A DNA stretch of 18,847 nt from an uncultured Lachnospiraceae bacterium (GTDB lineage Bacteria; Bacillota; Clostridia; Lachnospirales; Lachnospiraceae). The stretch covers positions 1-18,847 of the forward strand of contig CAJUGD010000028.1 in the NCBI GenBank assembly GCA_910586205.1. Direction: 5' to 3'. The notes under the pieces are model-generated. The model did no database searches, had not been told where the DNA came from, and saw nothing but the letters and a program-made list of their open reading frames with translations. Within the stretch, counting starts at the first letter, position 1; the number at the start of each line of letters is the position of its first letter. A program made the position numbers and the translations under genes. This document shows, piece after piece, positions 6,598 through 15,329 of this stretch.

Positions 6598-8517
6598 TCA
6601 GGCATCAATCTCCGCTTCATCCGCATGATCATGGATAAACTTTCTTCGAGGCGGCACCTCGCTGCCCATCAGCATTTCCGTCACCTCAGAAGCTAACCGC
6701 GCATCCTCAATCTCCACCCTCTTTAATACCCGCCGCTCCGGATCCAAGGTAGTCTCCCAAAGCTGCTCCGGATCCATCTCTCCAAGCCCCTTGTACCGCT
6801 GCAGACGAAAATCCCCTTTATGACTTTTCCGGTACTTATCCAGCTCCTTATCATCATACAAGTACTGTTCCTGCCCCCTTTGGGGAATCACCTTATAAAG
6901 AGGCGGCATTGCAATAAACACATGTCCATTGTATATCAAATCCGGCATAAACCGATACAAAAAGGTCAAAAGCAGCGTATCAATATGACTGCCGTCCACA
7001 TCCGCATCTGTCATCAGAATAATCTTGTGATACCGCAGCTTCCCCAGATCAAAATCATTTCCATACCCTTCAGAAAACCCGCACCCGAACGCATTGATCA
7101 TGGTCTTGATCTCCGCATTGGCCAGCACTTTGTCCATGGATGCCTTTTCCACATTAAGGATTTTTCCCCGGATAGGCAAAATCGCCTGATACATCCGGTT
7201 TCTGGCTGTCTTAGCGGAACCGCCTGCCGAATCTCCCTCCACAATAAAAATCTCGCACTTCTCTGCATCCCGGCTCTCACAGTTAGCCAGTTTCCCATTG
7301 CTGTCAAAAGAAAATTTGGACTTGGTGAGCATATTGGTTCTGGCCTTTTCCTCTGCCTTGCGGATTTTTGCTGATTTTTCCGCACAGGCAATAATCCCTT
7401 TCAGCACTTCCACATTCCGGTCAAAATAATGCTGCAGAAGATCTCCGCTGACAGAAAACACTGCCTTCGTGGCATCAGCGCTGGCTAACTTGGTCTTGGT
7501 CTGTCCCTCAAAGATCGGATCCGGATGCTTCACCGCCACAATAGCCGTCATTCCGTTCCGGGTATCCGCCCCGGTAAAGTTAGGCTCCTTCTCCTTTAAT
7601 ATCCCTAACTCCCTGGCATAAGAATTGATCATCTGGGTAAACCGGGTCTTAAACCCTACCAAGTGGGTACCGCCTTCCTGAGTAAAAATATTATTACAGA
7701 ATCCCAGGATATTCTCCTCAAATGTATCTACAAATTGAATGGAAAGCTCCACCTCAATCCCTTCCAGTTTATCCTTTACATAAATCGGGTCATGGATAAC
7801 ATTCTTTCCATTATTAATCTCCTTCACATAAGCCACCAGACCCTCCGGTTCATGGAAAGTAACCGTTTCTTCCTCCCCTTCCCGCCGGTTCTCATAGATA
7901 ATCGTCAGTCCAGGGTTCAGATAAGCTGTCTCATGAAGCCGGCTTTTCAGCCAGTCTGCCTTAAAACGGGTCTTCTCAAAGATTTCCCCATCCGGAAGAA
8001 AATTAATCTCTGTCCCCGTCTCCTTTGTCTTTCCTATCACCGGAAGCAGTCCGTCCACCAGCTCCACCACCGGCAATCCTCTCTCATACGCATCATGATG
8101 AATCTTCCCGCCCCGATGAATCTTAATGTCCATATGAACGGAAAGGGCATTGACCACTGAAGATCCCACTCCGTGAAGTCCTCCGCTGGTCTTATAAGCA
8201 TTATTGTCAAACTTCCCTCCGGCATGAAGAGTAGAAAACACAATCCTCGCCGCAGACATTCCCTTCTTATGCATCTCAACCGGAATCCCCCGCCCGCTGT
8301 CCTTCACCGTACAGGAACCATCCGCCTCCAGAATCACCCGGATCTGATCACAATATCCTGCTAAGTGCTCATCTACCGCATTGTCCACAATCTCATAAAT
8401 CAGGTGGTTCAGTCCTTTGGTCCCCACTCCTCCTATGTACATGCCTGGCCGCTTCCGGACTGCCTCCAGCCCCTCCAGGACGGTAATGCTGTCTGCATTA
8501 TACTGTGTCTTCGCCAT
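6598..8517 (-). CDS. parE: DNA topoisomerase IV subunit B (ParE/GyrB family)
   Basis: This is the ATPase subunit of the type IIA topoisomerase that works with the ParC encoded downstream. The 639-aa protein has a GHKL ATP-binding domain with catalytic E42, N46 in EIVDNAVDE, D73 in DSGRGIP and the lid GGLHGVGSS (112-120). The transducer domain carries the QTK loop (339-341). The TOPRIM domain shows EGDSAGG (427-433) and the metal site DADVDG (504-509). QRYKGLGEMD (573-582) follows, with a typical C-terminal PPRRKFI. Length is normal for ParE or Gram-positive GyrB. ATG at 8517 follows GAGAGGAG. Pairing with the parC-like gene on the same strand supports ParE over a lone GyrB, though sequence alone does not exclude gyrase. 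A strong promoter and a possible LexA box lie upstream. Confidence 0.9.
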   Translation of the reverse strand: MAKTQYNADSITVLEGLEAVRKRPGMYIGGVGTKGLNHLIYEIVDNAVDEHLAGYCDQIRVILEADGSCTVKDSGRGIPVEMHKKGMSAARIVFSTLHAGGKFDNNAYKTSGGLHGVGSSVVNALSVHMDIKIHRGGKIHHDAYERGLPVVELVDGLLPVIGKTKETGTEINFLPDGEIFEKTRFKADWLKSRLHETAYLNPGLTIIYENRREGEEETVTFHEPEGLVAYVKEINNGKNVIHDPIYVKDKLEGIEVELSIQFVDTFEENILGFCNNIFTQEGGTHLVGFKTRFTQMINSYARELGILKEKEPNFTGADTRNGMTAIVAVKHPDPIFEGQTKTKLASADATKAVFSVSGDLLQHYFDRNVEVLKGIIACAEKSAKIRKAEEKARTNMLTKSKFSFDSNGKLANCESRDAEKCEIFIVEGDSAGGSAKTARNRMYQAILPIRGKILNVEKASMDKVLANAEIKTMINAFGCGFSEGYGNDFDLGKLRYHKIILMTDADVDGSHIDTLLLTFLYRFMPDLIYNGHVFIAMPPLYKVIPQRGQEQYLYDDKELDKYRKSHKGDFRLQRYKGLGEMDPEQLWETTLDPERRVLKRVEIEDARLASEVTEMLMGSEVPPRRKFIHDHADEAEIDA

Positions 8518-8683
8518 TGATACTCCTCTCTCGCAACCATTTTGCCGACGGCCTCTTAGCTTTCATAAGACATTTCCATAACTGCCAAAGCTGCCGTGAC
8601 TGTTCTGTCACATCCATTCGTCTCCGCCTTTTTGCTTAAAAGACTAAATTCCCTCAGAATCCCTCAAAAAAGCGCATGTTCCC

Positions 8684-8713
8684 ATTATACACAAAAAGTA
8701 GTGTAAAAAGCAA
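8684..8713 (-). promoter_or_regulatory. Sigma-A-type promoter of parE
   Basis: On the minus strand, -35 TTGCTT (8708-8713), an 18-bp spacer and a perfect -10 TATAAT (8684-8689). Transcription would start near 8677, leaving a leader of about 160 bases. The leader holds a small GTGAC/GTCAC hairpin (8596-8611) and otherwise nothing I recognise. Confidence 0.6.
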
Positions 8714-8718
8714 GTAAT

Positions 8719-8740
8719 TTATCGAACTTACTTTCGATAA
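8719..8740. promoter_or_regulatory. Perfect dyad upstream of parE, resembling a LexA (SOS) box
   Basis: TTATCGAA (8719-8726) and TTCGATAA (8733-8740) form a perfect 8+6+8 palindrome. Its core, CGAAC-TTAC-TTTCG (8723-8736), differs at one arm base from the Bacillus-type LexA pattern CGAAC-N4-GTTCG. It lies 5 bases upstream of the parE -35 and about 40 bases from the divergent promoter. A regulator-binding site is likely; LexA is inferred. Confidence 0.45.
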
Positions 8741-8778
8741 TTGAATTTTTCTGTATTTGCGGGAATGGCGGATTGCTC

Positions 8779-8807
8779 TTGATTTCACCTCCGGAAAATA
8801 GTACAAT
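8779..8807 (+). promoter_or_regulatory. Sigma-A-type promoter of the EAL/DUF1846 operon
   Basis: -35 TTGATT (8779-8784), an exact 17-bp spacer and -10 TACAAT (8802-8807). Transcription would start near 8814, about 25 bases before the ATG. The short leader leaves no room for a c-di-GMP riboswitch. With the parE promoter it accounts for the 320-base divergent intergenic region 8518-8838. Confidence 0.6.
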
Positions 8808-8838
8808 AGACTCAACCAAGTATACAGGAGGACCTTAT

Positions 8839-11829
8839 ATGGAACATCAAATGTCCCCGAAAATGGAACCACCCATCCACCCATCCCACACGGAACTCAA
8901 TCCCTTAACAGGCTTATATGACAGCCGGGGCTTTATAAATCAGGCCAAGGCAGTTATTCCGAACCTGCCTGCCAAAGAATATGTTATGATTGCCATTGAT
9001 ATGGCACATTTCCGCCTGTTCAACAAATTTTACGGAAGAGATGCAGGAGACAAGCTTCTGATCTATATTGCAGATCATCTCAAGAATATTCAAGAATGCC
9101 ATCATGGACTTGCCGGATATTTCGGAAGCGATAATTTCTGCATTATTATGCCTTCTCAAAAGGAAATGATCCTGCAGTTAAAAGAAGATATCTCAAACGC
9201 TGTTCTCCAGTGGAGCGACATGACCGGCTTTCGCCCTTCCCTTGGAGTCTGCATTATTGATGATATCAGCCTTTCTCCCGAGACTTTGCACGACCGGGCA
9301 ACCATGGCTCTCTCCCAAATACCGGACAACTCTGCTGACCGGATCCGCATCTATGATCCTAAAATGGAGAACAAGCTGGAAGAAGAATGGATACTTTTAT
9401 CCGAGATCAAGGATGCCCTCCAGAATGAGGAATTTACCTTTTACGCACAGCCTCAATGCGATATCACCACAGGAAAGATCGTGGGAGCCGAATCTTTAGT
9501 ACGCTGGCATCACCCTCTAAAGGGCATGATACCGCCGGGAGTCTTTGTTCCGGTTCTGGAAAAAACCGGGTTTATTATCCATCTGGACAAATATGTATGG
9601 AAAAAGGTCTGTCAATGGATGCGCGGCTGGATTGACAAAGGTTACTCTCCGGTTCCCATATCCATCAATATTTCCCGTATTGACATTCTTTCCACGGACG
9701 TGCCCCAATATCTGCTGGAGCTGATTCATACATACAGCCTTCCGCCAAAACTTATCAAAGCTGAGATTACAGAAAGCGCTTATGCGGAAGATGATGACGC
9801 CATCAATCAGACTGTCAAACGCCTTCGGGATGCAGGATTTCTTGTGATGATGGATGATTTCGGAAGCGGCTATTCCTCTCTGAATATGCTAAAAAGCATT
9901 GAAGTGGACGTGCTGAAGATTGATATGCGTTTTCTCGATATTCAGGACGAGGAGGAACAAAAAGGAATCGGCATTTTAGAATCCGTAGTCAATATGGCCC
10001 GGCTTTTAGGGATTCCCATCATTGTGGAAGGTGTGGAAACCTTGCAGCATGAACGGTTTCTGAGAAATATGGGCTGCCATTATGCCCAGGGCTATTACTA
10101 TTATAAGCCGCTTTCCATTGACCAGTTCGAGCTTCTTTTATCTGACGAGAGAAAGTTAGATCACAGGGGGCTGAGATACAGACAGGTAGAGTCCCTTCAT
10201 ACAAGAGAATTTTTAGATGGCAATCTGTTCACAGATACTATGGTCAACAATATTTTGGGAGCTGCTGCTTTTTACGACGTTTTTGAAAATCAGATCGAAA
10301 TCACCCGGGTCAATGATCCGTATTTCCGCATGTCCGGCGTTTCCCCCAGTGAGGAGGCCAATTATAACAGGAAATTCTGGAACCATGTCCGGGATGACGA
10401 CCGCCCTATTTTATTCTCGCTTTTTGAGCGTGCTTATGACAACCGCCCGGAAAGCGCGGAGGGATATATCCACTACCTTCGGGTAGACGGCAAGGTGCTG
10501 TGGGTTTATATGAGAGTCTTTTTCCTGAGAGAAAAAGAAGGACACAAGCTGTTTTACGGCTCCTTGGTTGATATGACCTCCATGCGGGAAAAGGCAGAAG
10601 GGCGCCGGGCGCCGGATCCCCAAGTATCAGAGATTACCCAGCTTCAGCAGAACCGTCTGGAACAGTACTACGGCAATATTCCCTGCGGATACGGCCTTTC
10701 CAAAATCCTTTTGGATCCTTCCGGCGCTCCTTGTGATTATGAGATCATCTATATTAATCATGAGATGGAAAAGGTATGCGGGGATGATAAACAGCGTCTC
10801 CGCCATCTGATCCTAAAAGCCTTTGGAGACAATCAGAAGGAGCTTTTAACCAAGGCTTATCAGGCTGCCTTCTTAGGTGAAACCCTGAATCACTATGCCT
10901 ATAGCTCTGTATCCGGCCATTATTTGCAGCTAACCCTGTACCAATACGAATATGGGTATGTTGCCTGTCTGATACGGGACGTGACCCACATGCAGATCCA
11001 TGAAGGCGCTCTGAACAGCATGGTGCTTTCCTACCGGGAGGTTTATTTTCTTCATCTCAAAGATAATTACTGCCGGATGATTTACCCGGATGAAAACCGC
11101 ATGATGGAACGTGGAAATTATGAGGCTGTGATTAACCGCCACTTTGGCACAGGAAAGATCTTAAAATACGACGAAGCCAACATCCGCCGGTTTTTATCCT
11201 TAGAAAATTTGAGAGCTGCCCTTAAGGATCAAAATTCTGTAGAATACCGATACCGCAGAAGCGCCAAAGACATAGCAGACGAGTGGTGCCTGACCAGTGT
11301 GACGGTTAGTGAGCGGGAAAACGGCATACCCAAGACTGCCGTGATCACCATTCGAAGCATTGACGCTATTATGAAAGAAGAGGAAAACCGCAGGCAGCTC
11401 CGCATGGCGGAATCTCTGGCCAACATGTCTGACGGGTTCTTTATCTACCGGGCCAAGGAGGACGAAAAGATTCTTTATGCAAACCCGGCAGTGGTAGAAA
11501 TCTTTGGATGTGAATCTATGGAAGACTTTATGGATATGGTAAACAACTCTTTCAAGGGAATGGTGCATCCGGAAGATTTAAACCGGGTTAAATGTGATAT
11601 TGAACAGCAGGTTGATCATTCTGACGAAAATATGGACTATGTCCAATACCGGATTATCCGCAAGGATGGACAAATCCGCTGGATCGATGACTGCGGACAT
11701 CTGGAAAACTCCGAGTGGGGAGAAGAAAACCGGCTGTTTTATGTATTTATCAAGGATATCACAGACAGCATCACGGATATTCAGAAGGAAAAGCTGCTTA
11801 ATTCCAATAAGTTTTACAAGACCGAATAA
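8839..11829 (+). CDS. c-di-GMP phosphodiesterase: degenerate GGDEF, EAL and four PAS-like domains
   Basis: A 996-aa signalling protein predicted to hydrolyse cyclic di-GMP. A GGDEF-like domain covers about residues 20-175, but its signature is GSDNF (96-100), so cyclase activity is unlikely. The EAL domain (about 185-432) keeps the catalytic set: E218 in ESL, N278 in SINIS, E312 in EITES, D339/D340 in MDDFGSGYSSL, K360, E397 in VEGVE and Q417. It should therefore be active. Four PAS-like segments follow, roughly 470-600, 604-717, 720-843 and 854-974; the first and last are clear, and the middle two are diverged. There is no signal peptide or membrane segment, so it is cytoplasmic. ATG at 8839 follows AGGAGG; TTG at 8773 lacks a ribosome binding site. 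The DUF1846 gene starts 18 bases downstream. Confidence 0.9.
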   Translation: MEHQMSPKMEPPIHPSHTELNPLTGLYDSRGFINQAKAVIPNLPAKEYVMIAIDMAHFRLFNKFYGRDAGDKLLIYIADHLKNIQECHHGLAGYFGSDNFCIIMPSQKEMILQLKEDISNAVLQWSDMTGFRPSLGVCIIDDISLSPETLHDRATMALSQIPDNSADRIRIYDPKMENKLEEEWILLSEIKDALQNEEFTFYAQPQCDITTGKIVGAESLVRWHHPLKGMIPPGVFVPVLEKTGFIIHLDKYVWKKVCQWMRGWIDKGYSPVPISINISRIDILSTDVPQYLLELIHTYSLPPKLIKAEITESAYAEDDDAINQTVKRLRDAGFLVMMDDFGSGYSSLNMLKSIEVDVLKIDMRFLDIQDEEEQKGIGILESVVNMARLLGIPIIVEGVETLQHERFLRNMGCHYAQGYYYYKPLSIDQFELLLSDERKLDHRGLRYRQVESLHTREFLDGNLFTDTMVNNILGAAAFYDVFENQIEITRVNDPYFRMSGVSPSEEANYNRKFWNHVRDDDRPILFSLFERAYDNRPESAEGYIHYLRVDGKVLWVYMRVFFLREKEGHKLFYGSLVDMTSMREKAEGRRAPDPQVSEITQLQQNRLEQYYGNIPCGYGLSKILLDPSGAPCDYEIIYINHEMEKVCGDDKQRLRHLILKAFGDNQKELLTKAYQAAFLGETLNHYAYSSVSGHYLQLTLYQYEYGYVACLIRDVTHMQIHEGALNSMVLSYREVYFLHLKDNYCRMIYPDENRMMERGNYEAVINRHFGTGKILKYDEANIRRFLSLENLRAALKDQNSVEYRYRRSAKDIADEWCLTSVTVSERENGIPKTAVITIRSIDAIMKEEENRRQLRMAESLANMSDGFFIYRAKEDEKILYANPAVVEIFGCESMEDFMDMVNNSFKGMVHPEDLNRVKCDIEQQVDHSDENMDYVQYRIIRKDGQIRWIDDCGHLENSEWGEENRLFYVFIKDITDSITDIQKEKLLNSNKFYKTE

Positions 11830-11847
11830 GAAGGGGTATTGACAACT

Positions 11848-13326
11848 ATGAAGACAGGATTTGACAACCAAAAATATCTCACCATGCAGTCCGAACACAT
11901 CCGTGACCGCATCAGCCAGTTCGGAAACAAATTATACCTGGAATTTGGGGGAAAACTATTTGACGATTACCATGCCTCCCGGGTTCTGCCTGGCTTTGAA
12001 CCTGACAGTAAGCTAAAAATGCTGCTTCAGCTTGCAGATCAGGCAGAAATTGTCATTGCCATCAATGCGGCTGATATTGAAAAAAATAAGGTTCGGCATG
12101 ACTTAGGGATTACCTATGATATGGACGTGCTGCGGCTGATTCAGGAATTCCGCGACAAGGGCCTTCGGGCTGAGAGCGTTGTGATCACCCGCTTTGCCGG
12201 ACAATCTGCTGCCATCCAGTTTAAGACAAAGCTGGAGAACTTAGGAATCCGGGTGTACCGCCACTATCCCATTGACGGTTATCCCCACAATGTCTCCCAC
12301 ATTGTCAGCGACAACGGCTATGGGAAAAATGACTATATCGAAACCACCAGACCTCTGGTGATCATCACGGCCCCAGGCCCCGGAAGCGGTAAGATGGCTG
12401 CCTGCTTGTCCCAGCTTTACCATGAAAACAAGCGGGGCATCAAGGCAGGATATGCCAAGTTTGAGACATTTCCCATCTGGAATATTCCTTTAAAGCATCC
12501 GGTAAACCTAGCCTATGAAGCGGCCACTGCAGACCTGAATGATGTAAATATGATCGATCCGTTCCATCTGGATGCTTACGGCATAACCACGGTCAACTAT
12601 AACCGGGATGTGGAGATTTATCCGGTTCTTGCTGCCATGTTTGAGGGCATTTACGGCTACTGCCCCTACAAATCTCCCACTGACATGGGGGTCAATATGG
12701 CCGGAAACTGTATCATTGACGATGAAGTATGCCGGGAGGCGTCCCGTCAGGAGATCATCCGCCGCTATTATCAGGCTTTAAACCGTCTTGTTGCAGATGA
12801 AGGCAGCAAGGAGGAGGTATATAAGATTGAACTTCTGATGAAACAGGCAAAGATCAACGCCAATCAGCGTCCTGTAGCAGTAGCAGCCAATGAACTGGCT
12901 GCCCGGAACAACTCTCCTGCCGCTGCCCTGCAGCTTCCTGACGGCCGCATTGTCACCGGCAAAACCAGCGCCCTTCTTGGAGCCTCAGCCGCTGCCCTGC
13001 TCAATGCCGTAAAGGAATTAGGCCAAATTGCCGATGAAGTGCATCTGATCTCTCCTGCCTTCATTGAACCGATCCAGGCATTAAAGACCCGCTACTTAGG
13101 CAGCCGCAACCCGCGTCTCCACACAGACGAAGTTCTGATCGCCTTGTCCATGTGCGCTGCCACGGATCAGAATGCCAGGACTGCCTTGGAGCAGCTCCCC
13201 AAACTCCGGGGCTGCCAGGTTCATACCTCTGTCATGCTGTCTCCGGTAGACATTAAATTTTTCTCCAAATTGGGCCTGGATTTAACCTCTGAGCCTATCT
13301 ATGAGACAAAAAAAATCTACCATTAA
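11848..13326 (+). CDS. DUF1846 domain-containing protein
   Basis: A 492-aa protein matching the DUF1846 family across its length. Recognisable stretches are the N-terminal GFDNQKYLTMQSEHI and KLYLEFGGKLFDDYHASRVLPGF. A P-loop-like TAPGPGSGKMA lies at about residues 174-184, and further blocks are YAKFETFPIWNIPLKHPVN and SPTDMGVNMAGNCI. Function is not established as far as I know. The glycine-rich loop suggests nucleotide binding but differs from a canonical Walker A. No signal peptide or membrane segment is seen, so it is cytoplasmic. ATG at 11848 is preceded by AAGGGG about 11 bases upstream; the in-frame TTG at 11839 is too close to that site. It is the second gene of an operon with the EAL protein, so a functional link is possible. 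A bidirectional terminator follows. Confidence 0.9.
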   Translation: MKTGFDNQKYLTMQSEHIRDRISQFGNKLYLEFGGKLFDDYHASRVLPGFEPDSKLKMLLQLADQAEIVIAINAADIEKNKVRHDLGITYDMDVLRLIQEFRDKGLRAESVVITRFAGQSAAIQFKTKLENLGIRVYRHYPIDGYPHNVSHIVSDNGYGKNDYIETTRPLVIITAPGPGSGKMAACLSQLYHENKRGIKAGYAKFETFPIWNIPLKHPVNLAYEAATADLNDVNMIDPFHLDAYGITTVNYNRDVEIYPVLAAMFEGIYGYCPYKSPTDMGVNMAGNCIIDDEVCREASRQEIIRRYYQALNRLVADEGSKEEVYKIELLMKQAKINANQRPVAVAANELAARNNSPAAALQLPDGRIVTGKTSALLGASAAALLNAVKELGQIADEVHLISPAFIEPIQALKTRYLGSRNPRLHTDEVLIALSMCAATDQNARTALEQLPKLRGCQVHTSVMLSPVDIKFFSKLGLDLTSEPIYETKKIYH

Positions 13327-13338
13327 ATCGCAAAAAAT

Positions 13339-13375
13339 ACCTGCCCTCTTGATTTTCTTTTTCAAGAGGACAGGT
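13339..13375. terminator. Bidirectional intrinsic terminator between DUF1846 gene and ribF
   Basis: ACCTGCCCTCTTG (13339-13351) pairs with CAAGAGGACAGGT (13363-13375) with one imperfect pair. TATTTTATTGTTT follows on the plus strand, and on the minus strand the exit reads ATTTTTTG. It lies 12 bases after the DUF1846 stop and 21 after the ribF stop, so it ends both convergent operons. Confidence 0.9.
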
Positions 13376-13396
13376 TATTTTATTGTTTCCTGTTTT

Positions 13397-14350
13397 TCAG
13401 CTCTCTGCCTGATCCTTCCGGTTCTTTAGATACCTGGCTGCATACTCCTTATCCTTTTCAATCTGCTCTTTTAACTCCTCAAGTCCTGCAAATTTTCTTT
13501 CCGGCCTTTCAAAATTTAAAAGCTGAACCTGAATGTCCTTTCCGTACAGGTCTGCTCCCTCCTCAAGCCCCAGGATAAAAGTCTCCACGCCCACCGGATT
13601 TTCCCCGTCAATGGTCGGTTTTCTCCCGATATTGCTGACTCCGCCATAATAGGTTCCATCTACCTGCACAAGAGATACATAGACTCCGAATCTTGGAAGA
13701 TATTTCTCCGGCGGCGGCAAAAGATTTGCTGTGGGAAATCCCAAGAGAGGCGCCCCCATATGATTGCCGTGAACTACCTGCCCATGAATGGCATAAGGCT
13801 CCCCTAAAAGCTCATTGGCCTTTTCCACATTTCCTGCATCCAATTCCTCTCGGATGTAAGTACTGCTGATATCACGATGCTTATCCTGTTCCTTCTCAAT
13901 GATCACCGCCTCATATCCATACTCAGGAGCCAATCTTTTCAAAAGCGCTGCATCTCCCTTACGACGGTAGCCAAAGCCGCAGTCTGTGCCGGTCACAATC
14001 GCCCGTGCTCCCATCTGCCCTACCAGAATCTTCTCCACAAATTCCTCAGGAGGCATATGGGACACCTGCTGATTAAAGGGGTATTCCACTATATAATCCA
14101 TCCCCATCCGTTCCATATTTCTGCGCCGTTCCTGATTCGTGGTAATCATCTGCTGCCTTGTGCCTGACACCACCTTAGCCGGCGCCATATCAAAGGTAAA
14201 AACGGCTGTCTTGTATCCTTTCCTCTCCCGAAAGCCCAGCATTTCCCGCAAAAGCTTCTGATGTCCTTTATGGCGGCCGTCAAACTTCCCAATGGTGACT
14301 ACCGTAGGATCCTTAATCTGAAAGTCTCTTGTCCCCGCAATAACCTTCAT
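13397..14350 (-). CDS. ribF: Bifunctional riboflavin kinase / FAD synthetase
   Basis: This enzyme phosphorylates riboflavin to FMN and then adenylates FMN to FAD. The 317-aa protein has an N-terminal nucleotidyltransferase domain with GKFDGRHKGH (residues 21-30, the family's GxFDGxHxGH) and ISSTYIRE (161-168). The C-terminal riboflavin kinase domain carries GFPTANL (204-210) and DLYGKDIQVQLLNFERPERKF. Length is normal. The ATG at 14350 directly abuts the truB stop codon with no intervening base. The GGGAGG upstream lies inside the end of truB, so the two are probably translationally coupled. It is the last gene of the infB-rbfA-nrnA-truB-ribF run and ends at the bidirectional terminator. Confidence 0.95.
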   Translation of the reverse strand: MKVIAGTRDFQIKDPTVVTIGKFDGRHKGHQKLLREMLGFRERKGYKTAVFTFDMAPAKVVSGTRQQMITTNQERRRNMERMGMDYIVEYPFNQQVSHMPPEEFVEKILVGQMGARAIVTGTDCGFGYRRKGDAALLKRLAPEYGYEAVIIEKEQDKHRDISSTYIREELDAGNVEKANELLGEPYAIHGQVVHGNHMGAPLLGFPTANLLPPPEKYLPRFGVYVSLVQVDGTYYGGVSNIGRKPTIDGENPVGVETFILGLEEGADLYGKDIQVQLLNFERPERKFAGLEELKEQIEKDKEYAARYLKNRKDQAES

Positions 14351-15253
14351 CTAGCTGCCTCCCAGAAATAATTTCTGCGGCTGATACCGCTTCTTGTTTT
14401 CCTCATATCCGTAAATCCCGATAAACTGTCCGCTGCTGTCGTAAACCCTTGCACGAAGAAACTGACTTCCGCCTGCAAGCTCTGCCCCAAAAAAATTCCC
14501 GTTATGAACCAGCTTGTCTCCCTCCCCAGGCTTCATTGTCAACTTGGGAAGCTCCTCAAACACACAGTCCACAGGCAGCACAAAATGTTCTATCTCCCCT
14601 TTATCCCGCAGATCTTCAATCTTGGAAAGCCGCAGACTGTCCTTGATCTTAAACCGGCCTGACCGGGTACGCACCAGCTCCTCCATACATCCGCCGCATC
14701 CTAATTTTCTGCCAATATCATGACAAAGTGTGCGGATATAAGTTCCTTTGGAGCATTCCACGTGCATCACCACACGGGGAAGATCCATCTTCTCTATCTG
14801 AATATGAAGGATCTCCACAGGCCGCGGCTGCCGCTCCACTTCCTTTCCGGCTCTGGCAAGCTCATACAGCTTCTTTCCATTTACCTTCAAGGCTGAATAC
14901 ATAGGGGGAATCTGTGCATAAGGCCCCATAAAGCTTAAAATGGCCTCTGACACTGCTTTTTCCATGTCTGCAGATTGCTCTACGGGCCATCGGCCAAGGA
15001 TTTTTCCCGTAGTATCCTGTGTATCTGTCTCCATCCCTAAAAGCAAAACAGCCCGATACGCTTTATCCTTTTCTGTCAGCATGTCGCACAGCTTTGTTCC
15101 CCTGCCTAAGCAGACTGGAAGTACTCCCTCTGCCTCAGGGTCCAAAGTACCGGTGTGTCCGATCTTTTTCATCCGTAAAATACCTCTCATTTTCGCAACT
15201 ACGTCATGAGAGGTATATCCCTTTTCCTTATATACATTTATGATTCCGTCCAT
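14351..15253 (-). CDS. truB: tRNA pseudouridine(55) synthase
   Basis: TruB converts U55 in the T-loop of elongator tRNAs to pseudouridine. The 300-aa protein has the motif GHTGTLDPEAEGVLP with the catalytic aspartate D38, the tyrosine-bearing KAYRAVLLLG, and the Lys/Arg-rich SKGTYIRTLCHDIG motif. The C-terminus (about residues 230-300) looks like a PUA-type RNA-binding region, as in longer TruB proteins. The start at 15253 gives the conserved opening MDGIINVYKEKGYTSHDVV. Its ribosome binding site is weak (AGCAGG, very close to the ATG), unlike its neighbours, so its translation may depend on nrnA upstream, 76 bases away. It abuts ribF downstream. The call is secure. Confidence 0.95.
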   Translation of the reverse strand: MDGIINVYKEKGYTSHDVVAKMRGILRMKKIGHTGTLDPEAEGVLPVCLGRGTKLCDMLTEKDKAYRAVLLLGMETDTQDTTGKILGRWPVEQSADMEKAVSEAILSFMGPYAQIPPMYSALKVNGKKLYELARAGKEVERQPRPVEILHIQIEKMDLPRVVMHVECSKGTYIRTLCHDIGRKLGCGGCMEELVRTRSGRFKIKDSLRLSKIEDLRDKGEIEHFVLPVDCVFEELPKLTMKPGEGDKLVHNGNFFGAELAGGSQFLRARVYDSSGQFIGIYGYEENKKRYQPQKLFLGGS

Positions 15254-15329
15254 ACCTGCTGCTTCTCACTGCCCTTTTCCGCCATGATTTTCTGTCATGT
15301 TTTTTGCTGCCTGGGCAATGGCCTTTCTC

